Below are positions 1 through 5,305 of a stretch of 6,784 nt of DNA, one piece after another. Position 1 is the stretch's first letter. Every line of letters begins with the position of its first letter. The notes under the pieces were generated by a model, which ran no database searches, was not told the DNA's origin, and saw only the letters and a list, made by a program, of their open reading frames with translations. Made by a program: the position numbers and the translations under genes. Origin of the DNA: Thermodesulfovibrionia bacterium (lineage in GTDB: Bacteria; Nitrospirota; Thermodesulfovibrionia; UBA6902); the NCBI GenBank assembly GCA_947258735.1, contig CAMYJJ010000162.1, positions 1-6,784 of the forward strand, given 5' to 3'.

Positions 1-43
1 TGTGTCGTTGGTTATCGACATGTATTCGGAATAGTCCACTTTA

Positions 44-72
44 TTGACCTAATATGGATTTTGCATCATAAT
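44..72 (+). promoter_or_regulatory. Sigma70-type promoter for the K+ channel gene
   Basis: A -35 box TTGACC (44-49) and a -10 box CATAAT (67-72) are separated by exactly 17 bp. Each differs from consensus at one position. Transcription would begin near 79, leaving a leader of about 60 nt before the ATG at 140. Seen directly in sequence; activity is inferred. The boxes overlap a stop-free frame (1-135), which would matter only if that frame is a real gene tail. Confidence 0.55.
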
Positions 73-139
73 GATTGCAAAGGACTGAATGATGAAATAT
101 TTACCTTAGCAGCTTTTTTACTTTTTCCAGCATAAGACA

Positions 140-1780
140 ATGAGAAAAAACCTGCATATTCTCATAAAGTTTCTTGTTATTATCACAGCTGCCATCATTC
201 TCTACAGCATCCTCTTTCATTTTATTATGGAATATGAGGGGAGGCAGTTCTCTTGGGTAACCGGCTTTTACTGGACATTGACGGTTATGTCAACACTCGG
301 TTTTGGTGATATAACATTTACAAGTGATACCGGACGTGTTTTTTCGATGATCGTTCTGTTATCGGGCATCGTTTTTTTACTTATAATGCTGCCGTTTACC
401 TTTATCCGGTTTTTTTATGCCCCCTGGCTCGAGTCGCAGTCCCAGTCCCGCACCCCTCGTGAAATACCTGAAGGTAAGGATAATCATATCATCATAACAA
501 ATTACGAGCCTATTGCCATGAGCCTCATAATGAAACTGGAACAGTACGGTTTTACATATGCTGTTGTCGTGCAGGACACGCAGGCTGCAACAGATCTGCT
601 TGACATGAATATTAATGTTGTGATCGGAGAACTTGATAAACCTGAAACATACCAAAAACTGAAGGTTGAAAAGGCGGCCCTTGTTTTTGTGAACAATAAT
701 GACATGCTGAATACAAACATTGTTGCCACTATTCGGGAAGTCTCTGAGACTGTTCCTGTTATCACCACTGCAGATGCATACGATTCAATTGACATTCTTG
801 AACTTGCAGGTGCAACACATGTGTTTCAGGTTGCCAAAATGCTGGGAGATACCATGGCGCAGCATGCCCTCGGCGTATCTGCTCAGGCCAATATAGTCGG
901 TTCAATTGGCGGTGTCCATATTGCTGAGGCCTATGCAGCCCATACTCCGTATGAAGGGAAAGAACTCATCAAGAGCGGGCTGCGTGAGAAGACAGGTGTT
1001 ATTGTGGTGGGAATATGGCAAAGGGGAAACTTTGAGATACCTAGACCACAGACAATCATTCATCCCAATACTATCCTCCTGCTTGCGGGATCAGAAGAGC
1101 AGTTCAGACGGTATGATGAATATGTTGACAGGTCCCGGACATTTTCAGCACCTGCCGTAATTTTGGGAGGGGGCCGCGTGGGACAGGCTGCTGCAGACAT
1201 GCTGGACGAGCTCGGCGTAGATTATCGGGTGGTTGAAAAGAACAAAACATCCATAAAAGACAATGATAAATATATCTTTGGAAATGCAGCAGATATTCAT
1301 ACTCTGGAACGGGCGGGGATTTCTGAAAAATCCCCGTCTGTACTAATTACAACGCACGATGATGACACTAATATATACCTGACTATTTACTGCAGGGAGT
1401 TACGGCCGAATATACAGATTATCAGCAGGGCAATTCGAGACCGTAATATCAGCAAGCTCTATTCAATGGGTGCTGACATTGTCATGTCATATGCTTCAAT
1501 GGGGGCCAATAAAATTATTAATATTCTCAAGCCTGATGAAATCCTGATGCTGGCCGAAGGCTTGAATGTGTTCAAGGCACGTGTTTCTGTTGTTATAGCA
1601 GGAAAAACACTTAAAGAAAACCAGATAAGAAGAAAAACAGGGTGTAATGTTATTGCGATTCGTTCTCACGATACGTTTAATGTAAATCCGGATCCGGATG
1701 TTACATTGAAAGATGATGAAGAATTGATACTTATCGGAACCGTTGAAGCGGAACATACATTTATGAAAGTTTTTTCTTAA
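140..1780 (+). CDS. Two-TM potassium channel with tandem RCK (TrkA-N/TrkA-C) domains
   Basis: This 546-aa inner-membrane protein is predicted to be a ligand-gated K+ channel. TM1 spans about residues 8-29, followed by a pore helix, the selectivity filter TLGFGD (52-57, a TVGYGD variant) and TM2 at about 67-92. The cytoplasmic part has two RCK modules. RCK1 (about 115-235, with a TrkA-C lobe at about 258-330) lacks the Rossmann GxGxxG: the site reads NYEPIA at 121-126. RCK2 (about 337-465, C-lobe about 475-546) keeps GGGRVG at 343-348 and an acidic E366 after beta2, as in nucleotide-binding RCK domains. One pore plus two RCKs per chain is the architecture of Geobacter GsuK, which responds to Ca2+ and adenine nucleotides; ligands here are inferred. 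No good Shine-Dalgarno precedes the ATG. The start is chosen because TM1 follows directly. The gene appears to be monocistronic, with its own promoter. Confidence 0.93.
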   Translation: MRKNLHILIKFLVIITAAIILYSILFHFIMEYEGRQFSWVTGFYWTLTVMSTLGFGDITFTSDTGRVFSMIVLLSGIVFLLIMLPFTFIRFFYAPWLESQSQSRTPREIPEGKDNHIIITNYEPIAMSLIMKLEQYGFTYAVVVQDTQAATDLLDMNINVVIGELDKPETYQKLKVEKAALVFVNNNDMLNTNIVATIREVSETVPVITTADAYDSIDILELAGATHVFQVAKMLGDTMAQHALGVSAQANIVGSIGGVHIAEAYAAHTPYEGKELIKSGLREKTGVIVVGIWQRGNFEIPRPQTIIHPNTILLLAGSEEQFRRYDEYVDRSRTFSAPAVILGGGRVGQAAADMLDELGVDYRVVEKNKTSIKDNDKYIFGNAADIHTLERAGISEKSPSVLITTHDDDTNIYLTIYCRELRPNIQIISRAIRDRNISKLYSMGADIVMSYASMGANKIINILKPDEILMLAEGLNVFKARVSVVIAGKTLKENQIRRKTGCNVIAIRSHDTFNVNPDPDVTLKDDEELILIGTVEAEHTFMKVFS

Positions 1781-1813
1781 GATGATACGATATAGGACGG
1801 TCTGGAATATAAA

Positions 1814-1997
1814 GTCAGATCTTTACACATTGTTGAAAAGCTCTTTGTGATCAATAATTATGTCATGCCCGCGAAGGCGGGTATCCAGTAACAGCTTGAA
1901 ATGACTGGATTTCCGTCTTCACGGGAATGACGGCAAAAGGACGAAAAGTATTTTTAAAGACTTTTTCAACAGCCTGTGTATGTATGACAAATCTGAC
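1814..1997. repeat. MITE-like nested inverted-repeat element
   Basis: About 184 bp fold back on themselves. The outermost arms are GTCAGAT (1814-1820) and ATCTGAC (1991-1997), perfectly complementary. Inside these, TACACA (1824-1829) pairs with TGTGTA (1975-1980), then 1831-1846 pairs with 1956-1971 (14 of 16). The core is a 28-bp arm (1862-1889) matching 1904-1931 in inverted orientation (23 of 28), of the GTCATTCCCG...ATCCAGT type that I recall as a common dispersed repeat in Nitrospirota and Desulfobacterota. No coding capacity is apparent and no target duplication is evident. Likely a non-autonomous mobile element or an extragenic palindrome nested in one. It fills most of the gap between the channel and thioesterase genes. 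Confidence 0.7.
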
Positions 1998-2012
1998 CGT
2001 ACACATCAGAAT
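1984..2012 (+). promoter_or_regulatory. Possible promoter at the right end of the repeat element
   Basis: ATGACA (1984-1989) and CAGAAT (2007-2012) are 17 bp apart. The -35 match is good (one mismatch); the -10 match is weak (two mismatches). A start near 2019 would leave almost no leader before the ATG at 2024. The -35 lies inside the terminal arm of the inverted-repeat element. An alternative -10, TATATT at 2012-2017, has no -35 at proper distance. Tentative. Confidence 0.25.
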
Positions 2013-2023
2013 ATATTAATATT

Positions 2024-2380
2024 ATGGAAAACCACAAATTAGTTACTCCGGGCAATCTGAATCATTACGGTTTTCTCTTTGGCGGAGACCTGCTTAAATG
2101 GGTTGATGAATATGCCTGGATAGCGGCAACACTGGAGTATCCTGACTGCAACTTTGTTACCCTTGGCATGGATAAGGTCGACTTCAGAAAGAGCGTCAGG
2201 GAAGGAACAATACTTAAATTTATTATAAAAAGAACAAAAGAGGGTAATACATCTGTTAAGTACCTTGTTCGTGTATACCGCGGGAATAGTATAGATATCA
2301 ATGATTTAATCTTTTCCACCAGTGTTATATTTGTTCGAGTTGACCAGAATGGAGAGAAAATGCCTTTACCTAAGAAGTGA
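2024..2380 (+). CDS. Acyl-CoA thioesterase, YciA/ACOT hotdog-fold family
   Basis: This 118-aa single-hotdog protein probably hydrolyses acyl-CoA to free acid and CoA in the cytoplasm. The N-terminus carries the family signature: P9, N13, G16, then LFGG (18-21) and LLKWVDE (23-29). N13 and D28, 15 residues apart, correspond to the catalytic Asn/Asp pair of the ACOT7/YciA group. The remaining beta strands (about 44-58, 63-71, 77-86 and 95-106) complete the sheet. It is somewhat shorter than typical YciA proteins (about 130-155 aa), mostly at the C-terminus. The ATG fits the family start, but there is no recognisable Shine-Dalgarno in the AT-rich sequence before it. The gene follows the MITE-like element by 26 bp, and the dehalogenase lies 188 bp downstream on the same strand. 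Acyl chain preference cannot be told from sequence. Confidence 0.88.
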   Translation: MENHKLVTPGNLNHYGFLFGGDLLKWVDEYAWIAATLEYPDCNFVTLGMDKVDFRKSVREGTILKFIIKRTKEGNTSVKYLVRVYRGNSIDINDLIFSTSVIFVRVDQNGEKMPLPKK

Positions 2381-2440
2381 AGTTCCCCGTCCGTCGAGCG
2401 GGACATCAAAACGGAATAATTTAAAATAATGCAGTGTGTA

Positions 2441-2528
2441 TTCCCCTCTTTTGTAAAGAGGGGGTAGGGGAGATTAATAAGAGAAATATTGAAAAATCTC
2501 CCTTAATCCCCCTTTGCCAAAGGGGGAA
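2441..2528. repeat. Double-hairpin dispersed palindromic repeat, copy 1
   Basis: Two hairpins lie about 45 bp apart: CCCCTCTTT (2443-2451) with AAAGAGGGG (2455-2463), and CCCCCTTT (2508-2515) with AAAGGGGG (2519-2526), both perfect with 3-nt loops. The whole left half (2441-2475) is also an imperfect inverted copy of the right half (2495-2528), so the unit can form one long stem or two short ones. Related sequence recurs at 3867-3930 and, decayed, at 5143-5172. It lies between thioesterase and dehalogenase, where it could act as a transcript-end or stability structure. No U-tract follows, so I do not call it an intrinsic terminator. Confidence 0.7.
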
Positions 2529-2556
2529 ACTTGAAAGTACCACTTTTTATAAATGT

Positions 2557-2561
2557 GGAGG
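2557..2561 (+). promoter_or_regulatory. Strong Shine-Dalgarno of the dehalogenase
   Basis: GGAGG with a 7-nt spacer to the ATG at 2569. It is the only strong ribosome-binding site seen before a gene in this window and fixes the dehalogenase start. Confidence 0.8.
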
Positions 2562-2568
2562 TTAGTAC

Positions 2569-3450
2569 ATGGAACATAAAAGCATATCATCGGACTTCCC
2601 TTATACGTCTAATTATATAAACATTCATGGTTCCAATATACATTATATTGATGAGGGGGAGGGCGATCCTGTTTTATTTCTCCATGGTAATCCAACTTCC
2701 TCTTATGTATGGCGCAATATTATCCCTTACCTCACATCTACAGCACGATGTATAGCCCCGGACCTCATAGGTATGGGTAAGTCAGATAAACCGGATATCG
2801 AGTACCGGTTTGTTGATCATTCAAAATATATAGAAGGTTTCATTGATAAATTGGGACTTAAACATATTACGTTTGTGATACACGACTGGGGGTCTGCACT
2901 TGGATTCCATTATGCCATGCGACATGAAGATAATGTAAAGGGAATTGCCTTTATGGAAGCAATATTAAAACCTGTCTCATGGGATGAATTTCCAAAAGAC
3001 TTCAAGATGGGTTTCAAGCTGTTCAGGACCCCTCTTATCGGCTGGCTTATGATTGCGGGATTGAATGTTTTCGTAGAGCAGATCCTCCCGAAAGCAATAG
3101 TGCGGCCTCTTACAGAAAATGAAAAGGATTATTACAGGGAACCGTATAAACACATTAAAGACCGAAAACCGCTGTGGCGCTGGCCTAATGAGATACCTAT
3201 TGACGGTAAGCCGGCAGATACATCAGAAATAGTTCTTAATTACCATAAGAAACTCCAGGAGTCTGATCTTCCGAAGCTTCTCTTTTATGCTCATCCCGGA
3301 GGTCTCATTCCTTCTGCTATGGTTGAGTGGTGCCGGAAGAACCTGAAAAACCTCAAGACAATTGATATTGGAGACGGGATTCACTTTCTGCAGGAGGACA
3401 ATCCTCATCTTATTGGATCAGAGCTGGCCAAGTGGTATGAGGGTCTTTGA
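2569..3450 (+). CDS. dhaA: Haloalkane dehalogenase (HLD-II, DhaA/LinB-like)
   Basis: This 293-aa alpha/beta-hydrolase is predicted to cleave carbon-halogen bonds of haloalkanes with water, giving an alcohol and halide. All HLD-II catalytic positions are present: nucleophile D106 in the HDWGS elbow, halide-stabilising W107 and N41 (in HGNPT), catalytic acid E130 (in FME) and base H272 (in GIHFLQEDNP). Total length and these five positions coincide with Rhodococcus DhaA as I remember it. The oxyanion-hole motif HGNPTSS (39-45) and a helical cap (about 135-215) also fit. No signal peptide is visible, so it should be cytoplasmic. The start is supported by GGAGG 7 nt upstream. It sits 188 bp after the thioesterase on the same strand, with a palindromic repeat between. 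No halide transporter, alcohol dehydrogenase or regulator lies nearby, so natural substrate and physiological role are open. A promiscuous or differently specific hydrolase remains possible, but the pentad makes dehalogenase the best call. Confidence 0.9.
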   Translation: MEHKSISSDFPYTSNYINIHGSNIHYIDEGEGDPVLFLHGNPTSSYVWRNIIPYLTSTARCIAPDLIGMGKSDKPDIEYRFVDHSKYIEGFIDKLGLKHITFVIHDWGSALGFHYAMRHEDNVKGIAFMEAILKPVSWDEFPKDFKMGFKLFRTPLIGWLMIAGLNVFVEQILPKAIVRPLTENEKDYYREPYKHIKDRKPLWRWPNEIPIDGKPADTSEIVLNYHKKLQESDLPKLLFYAHPGGLIPSAMVEWCRKNLKNLKTIDIGDGIHFLQEDNPHLIGSELAKWYEGL

Positions 3451-3514
3451 ATAGCATGCATCAGTCACTTAAAGCATTACAAATACTGTAACCGCAATTA
3501 ATGACTTGATTAAA

Positions 3515-3572
3515 TGGGGTTCCGACCCCAAACGACGGGTTCATTCTTTTTAACGCAAAAAAGAACGGAACC
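3515..3572. repeat. Pair of adjacent hairpins
   Basis: TGGGGT (3515-3520) pairs with ACCCCA (3525-3530) around TCCG. Directly after it, GGTTC-a-TTCTTTTT (3538-3551) pairs with AAAAAGAA-cg-GAACC (3558-3572) around a short loop. GGTTCC (3518-3523) could alternatively pair with GGAACC (3567-3572), so two mutually exclusive folds exist. It lies 65 bp after the dehalogenase stop and could help end its transcript, although there is no U-tract after either stem. It probably belongs to a dispersed repeat family. Confidence 0.5.
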
Positions 3573-3700
3573 AAGCGAATGCGAAGAATTCAGGTAAATT
3601 ATTCCTTACATTCAAAAGATCTTTACTAGAACTTTTCAAATGCGCCCCGCATGATTGCTTCATTTCCGTGCTATTCCGGTCTTGCCGCTAAATTAAAAAA

Positions 3701-3719
3701 GGGCACGGGCACCGTGCCC
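3701..3719. repeat. GC-rich hairpin followed by a T-run on the - strand
   Basis: GGGCACGG (3701-3708) and CCGTGCCC (3712-3719) form a perfect 8-bp stem with a 3-nt loop. On the - strand the stem is followed by TTTTTT, so it has the form of an intrinsic terminator in that direction. No - strand gene lies immediately upstream of it, and similar GC hairpins are common dispersed repeats, so I favour a repeat. Confidence 0.5.
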
Positions 3720-3866
3720 CTACAATGTTTAATTGGATATGTTAATTTTTTAACGCGTCCAGTCCTGCATATCCCGGAAGCTCGGTACGAGTCCACTGTG
3801 ACAATCAAAAGGGGGATTAAAGACAAAGATAAAAAAAGATAACAATTTTATCATTACCCCTCTGTG

Positions 3867-3930
3867 TCTCCCCTTGTAAAGAGGAGAATTGAATCCCCTC
3901 CTTACCAAGGAGGGGCCAGGGGAGGTTAAT
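3867..3930. repeat. Double-hairpin dispersed repeat, copy 2
   Basis: CCCCTCCTT (3895-3903) pairs perfectly with AAGGAGGGG (3907-3915) around ACC. Before it, 3867-3887 forms a second, imperfect hairpin of the TCTCCCCTT/AAGAGGAGA kind. After the perfect stem comes CCAGGGGAGGTTAA, matching the GTAGGGGAGATTAA that follows the left hairpin of the 2441-2528 copy. The shared order of hairpin plus GGGGAG tail shows the same repeat family. Confidence 0.55.
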
Positions 3931-3974
3931 ACCCCATTAGCAATTTTAGGTGATGAAGGGGACCGGAAGGAAAA

Positions 3975-4015
3975 GAGTTAATTTGTGTCTGAGCGGAGCG
4001 AGTTTAAATTAACTC
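3975..4015. repeat. 10-bp perfect inverted repeat
   Basis: GAGTTAATTT (3975-3984) and AAATTAACTC (4006-4015) are perfect inverted copies around a 21-nt loop rich in GAGCG. The T residues ending the left arm are not a terminator tract. It directly abuts the compound structured stretch at 4022-4170 and may be part of the same dispersed repeat. Confidence 0.5.
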
Positions 4016-4021
4016 CCTGGA

Positions 4022-4170
4022 GGTCGACTGAAGTCGGAGCGACCCTCGCGTAGACCCGCATCGGGAACCGTAAAAAATCGGTCTAGGGCGGCTTTTTCTG
4101 GTTACTCTTTTAGCCGTGTAAAAGACTAACTCCGCCGGAAGGGCAATCCGGGGTTTGGGGCAGAGCCCCA
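4022..4170. repeat. Compound multi-hairpin repeat
   Basis: Several stems follow each other: GGTCG (4022-4026) with CGACC (4040-4044); TAGACC (4051-4056) with GGTCTA (4080-4085); GTTACTCTTTTA (4101-4112) with TAAAAGACTAAC (4119-4130), 11 of 12 paired, enclosed by GGCGG (4087-4091) and CCGCC (4132-4136); and TGGGGC (4156-4161) with GCCCCA (4165-4170). The GGCGG-enclosed cruciform followed by GGGGTTTGGGGC is a pattern I recall from extragenic repeats of Desulfobacterota and Nitrospirota. A structured RNA cannot be excluded but there is no supporting promoter. Confidence 0.5.
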
Positions 4171-4409
4171 TTTATATAACATAAGACTAATGGTTACAGT
4201 ACTTGTAAACACTTATAGTGACTATCGCATATAATCCAGTAACTGTTGATTAATAGTAATTTATTAAATTCATTAATGACATGGATAAGAATTATTTATT
4301 TGATTGATTAAGTGAATATTATGTAGAGTGAAATTAAGCCTGTCTTGCAGGTGGTGGATAGCAACTTGAACCATCATTAAATGAATTTGGGAGTCAGCGC
4401 AGGGTTCAT

Positions 4410-4440
4410 ACAGGTATTGAGAAGGAGAAGAAATACCTGT
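4410..4440. repeat. 9-bp perfect inverted repeat with purine loop
   Basis: ACAGGTATT (4410-4418) and AATACCTGT (4432-4440) are perfect inverted copies around a 13-nt purine-only loop. There is no U-tract on either strand, so it is not an intrinsic terminator. It lies inside the ambiguous ORF. Confidence 0.4.
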
Positions 4441-4531
4441 TTTATCTTCAAGACGCCCACGTAATACTAATGATTCAAGACAACTATCATCACGGCAGGA
4501 CGGGTTTTTTTTATAGATTTCAAAATGAAAT

Positions 4532-4566
4532 GTGACGAGTAACGAGTGACGGGTAACGAGTAACAA
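4532..4566. repeat. Heptanucleotide tandem repeat, five units
   Basis: Five consecutive 7-bp units of the form GTRACGR run without interruption: GTGACGA, GTAACGA, GTGACGG, GTAACGA and GTAACAA. It lies just after the stop of the NYN gene (on the - strand). Such heptamer arrays occur as dispersed low-complexity repeats in many bacteria; copy number may vary between strains. Confidence 0.8.
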
Positions 4567-4574
4567 AAATAATT

Positions 4575-5060
4575 CTATAATTTACTCAGTGCCTGAATCT
4601 TTTTTTTGTCTTTCTTTGAAAGCTTCCCTGATCCACGTTTGCGGGAATAGGGCAGGGCATCATCATCTTTATAATCATAAACATCTTCCCCGAGGGCAGA
4701 GAACATTTTATATTCAAATTCCTGAGATGTTATTGCAGCCATATCATTTCTCACTGCATGATCTGATACTTCCCTGTCTGAGCTTATCACTATCCAGGGC
4801 GTACGTGATTCAGAGATCAGCCTCATGATGATTGAATCAGCGTTTTCTGCAAGACGGGAATAGATGATAATGAGGTTCTTTGATTTAATCTGTGTTTGGT
4901 CCATGCTGCCTTCTTTCCATCCGTCAAAGACAATAGTTACTTCATGACCTTTTACTTTGGAGTATTCTTTAAGTGTATTGATAATTTCATTCCGGGCTTT
5001 TTCAAGATTGCCGTGGGCTGTTCCGATCAGATTGTACCCATCGATTAATATTTTTGCCAT
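4575..5060 (-). CDS. YacP-like NYN domain protein (putative RNase)
   Basis: This 161-aa cytoplasmic protein matches the YacP/NYN family, a PIN-like nuclease fold in which acidic residues bind metal for RNA cleavage. The N-terminal strand ILIDGYNLI carries D7 and N10; VFDGW holds D46; ENADS holds D75; and SSDREV holds D95. These are the expected acidic positions in order. Residues about 139-156 form a Lys/Arg-rich tail (RKRGSGK, then SKKDKKK) that could contact RNA. Length is usual for the family. In Bacillus the relative is Rae1, a ribosome-associated endoribonuclease; equivalence here is inference only. The start ATG is set by the conserved first strand. There is no Shine-Dalgarno before it, and a promoter-like pair sits so close that the transcript may be leaderless. 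It lies downstream of the strong terminator of the next gene, so it is probably transcribed alone. Confidence 0.88.
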   Translation of the reverse strand: MAKILIDGYNLIGTAHGNLEKARNEIINTLKEYSKVKGHEVTIVFDGWKEGSMDQTQIKSKNLIIIYSRLAENADSIIMRLISESRTPWIVISSDREVSDHAVRNDMAAITSQEFEYKMFSALGEDVYDYKDDDALPYSRKRGSGKLSKKDKKKIQALSKL

Positions 5061-5065
5061 AAGAG

Positions 5066-5094
5066 AAGATAGTTGATAATGATTAAAAAGTCAA
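5066..5094 (-). promoter_or_regulatory. Possible promoter of the NYN gene
   Basis: On the - strand, TTGACT (5094-5089) and TATCTT (5071-5066) are 17 bp apart, with five and four matches to consensus. The -10 box ends only 5 nt before the ATG, so the transcript would start at or next to the start codon. This fits the missing Shine-Dalgarno. Inference from position only. Confidence 0.35.
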
Positions 5095-5142
5095 AAAAAC
5101 ATTTATTGAATGTGGAATTGCTTACAATACAGGTACACCCTT

Positions 5143-5172
5143 CCTTAATCCCCTCCTGTCAAGGGAGAGGAG
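5143..5172. repeat. Decayed half copy of the double-hairpin repeat
   Basis: CCTTAATCCCC (5143-5153) is identical to 2501-2511 in the 2441-2528 copy. It is followed by a CCTCC/GGGAGAGG arm that pairs only imperfectly. It lies between the terminator and the NYN gene. Confidence 0.4.
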
Positions 5173-5184
5173 ATATCAGGATTG

Positions 5185-5232
5185 AATAAAAAAATAAAAA
5201 GGAGGATTTAACGTATTGTTAAATCCTCCTTT
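5185..5232 (-). terminator. Intrinsic terminator of the NuoG-like gene
   Basis: A perfect 15-bp inverted repeat (5198-5212 with 5218-5232) with a 5-nt loop is followed on the - strand by a T-rich tract (5202-5185, TTTTTATTTTTTTATT). It begins 73 nt after the stop of the iron-sulfur protein gene and is oriented for it. On the + strand the stem is followed by AGAGATAA, so it is one-directional. Confidence 0.9.
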
Positions 5233-5248
5233 AGAGATAAAAGAGTAG

Positions 5249-5296
5249 ATCCTGAAACAAGTTCAGGATGACAACGACGAAGCAACCCGGAATGAC
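5249..5296. repeat. REP-like palindrome
   Basis: ATCCTGAA (5249-5256) and TTCAGGAT (5262-5269) form a perfect 8-bp stem, and the segment ends in GGAATGAC (5289-5296), also found at the core edge of the 1814-1997 element (1924-1931). Such TCCTGAA/TTCAGGA segments are familiar dispersed repeats. It lies in the 3' UTR of the NuoG-like gene, before its terminator. Confidence 0.5.
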
Positions 5297-5305
5297 ATAA
5301 TAACC

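Larger units (their letters stand above)
3451..4272. other. Gene-free, repeat-rich intergenic region
   Basis: No convincing gene is seen on either strand over about 820 bp. The only open frame (3651-3842 +) runs through a GC-rich hairpin repeat, has no ribosome-binding site and resembles no family I know. The stretch is a patchwork of separate palindromes, listed individually, joined by AT-rich spacers; 4170-4272 is plain AT-rich DNA. It forms the left part of the junction between the + strand genes and the converging - strand genes, a common place for repeat accumulation. Confidence 0.7.
4273..4566 (-). pseudogene. Ambiguous ORF, possible gene remnant
   Basis: A 97-codon frame with no family I recognise. 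Its first 12 or so codons read through a 7-bp tandem repeat (4532-4566), giving a VTRH-type peptide typical of spurious translations, so the annotated start is unlikely. The remainder (about 4273-4510) has a protein-like composition, including a possible amphipathic helix around residues 62-82, and no stop for about 75 codons in AT-rich DNA. No start codon with a Shine-Dalgarno lies ahead of that part. It follows the NYN gene on the same strand with 8 bp between. It may be a 5'-truncated relic fused to repeat DNA, or chance. I assign no function. Confidence 0.25.

Noticed and set aside
2065..2409. 114-aa frame on the - strand opposite the thioesterase
   Set aside because: Shadow of the thioesterase, which has a clear hotdog signature on the + strand.
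3701..3719. Intrinsic terminator for a - strand gene
   Set aside because: The form fits (GC stem, then six T on the - strand), but no - strand gene lies directly upstream, and similar hairpins are common repeats.
3651..3842. 63-aa frame on the + strand
   Set aside because: It runs across the GC-rich hairpin repeat at 3701-3719, has no ribosome-binding site and no recognisable family; best explained as chance.
2441..3930. CRISPR-like array
   Set aside because: The repeated hairpins are spaced far apart and irregularly, with divergent sequence and no regular spacers.
5143..5165. Promoter for the NYN gene using TTGACA on the - strand at about 5157-5162
   Set aside because: A perfect -35 hexamer is present, but no acceptable -10 lies 16-18 bp downstream of it.
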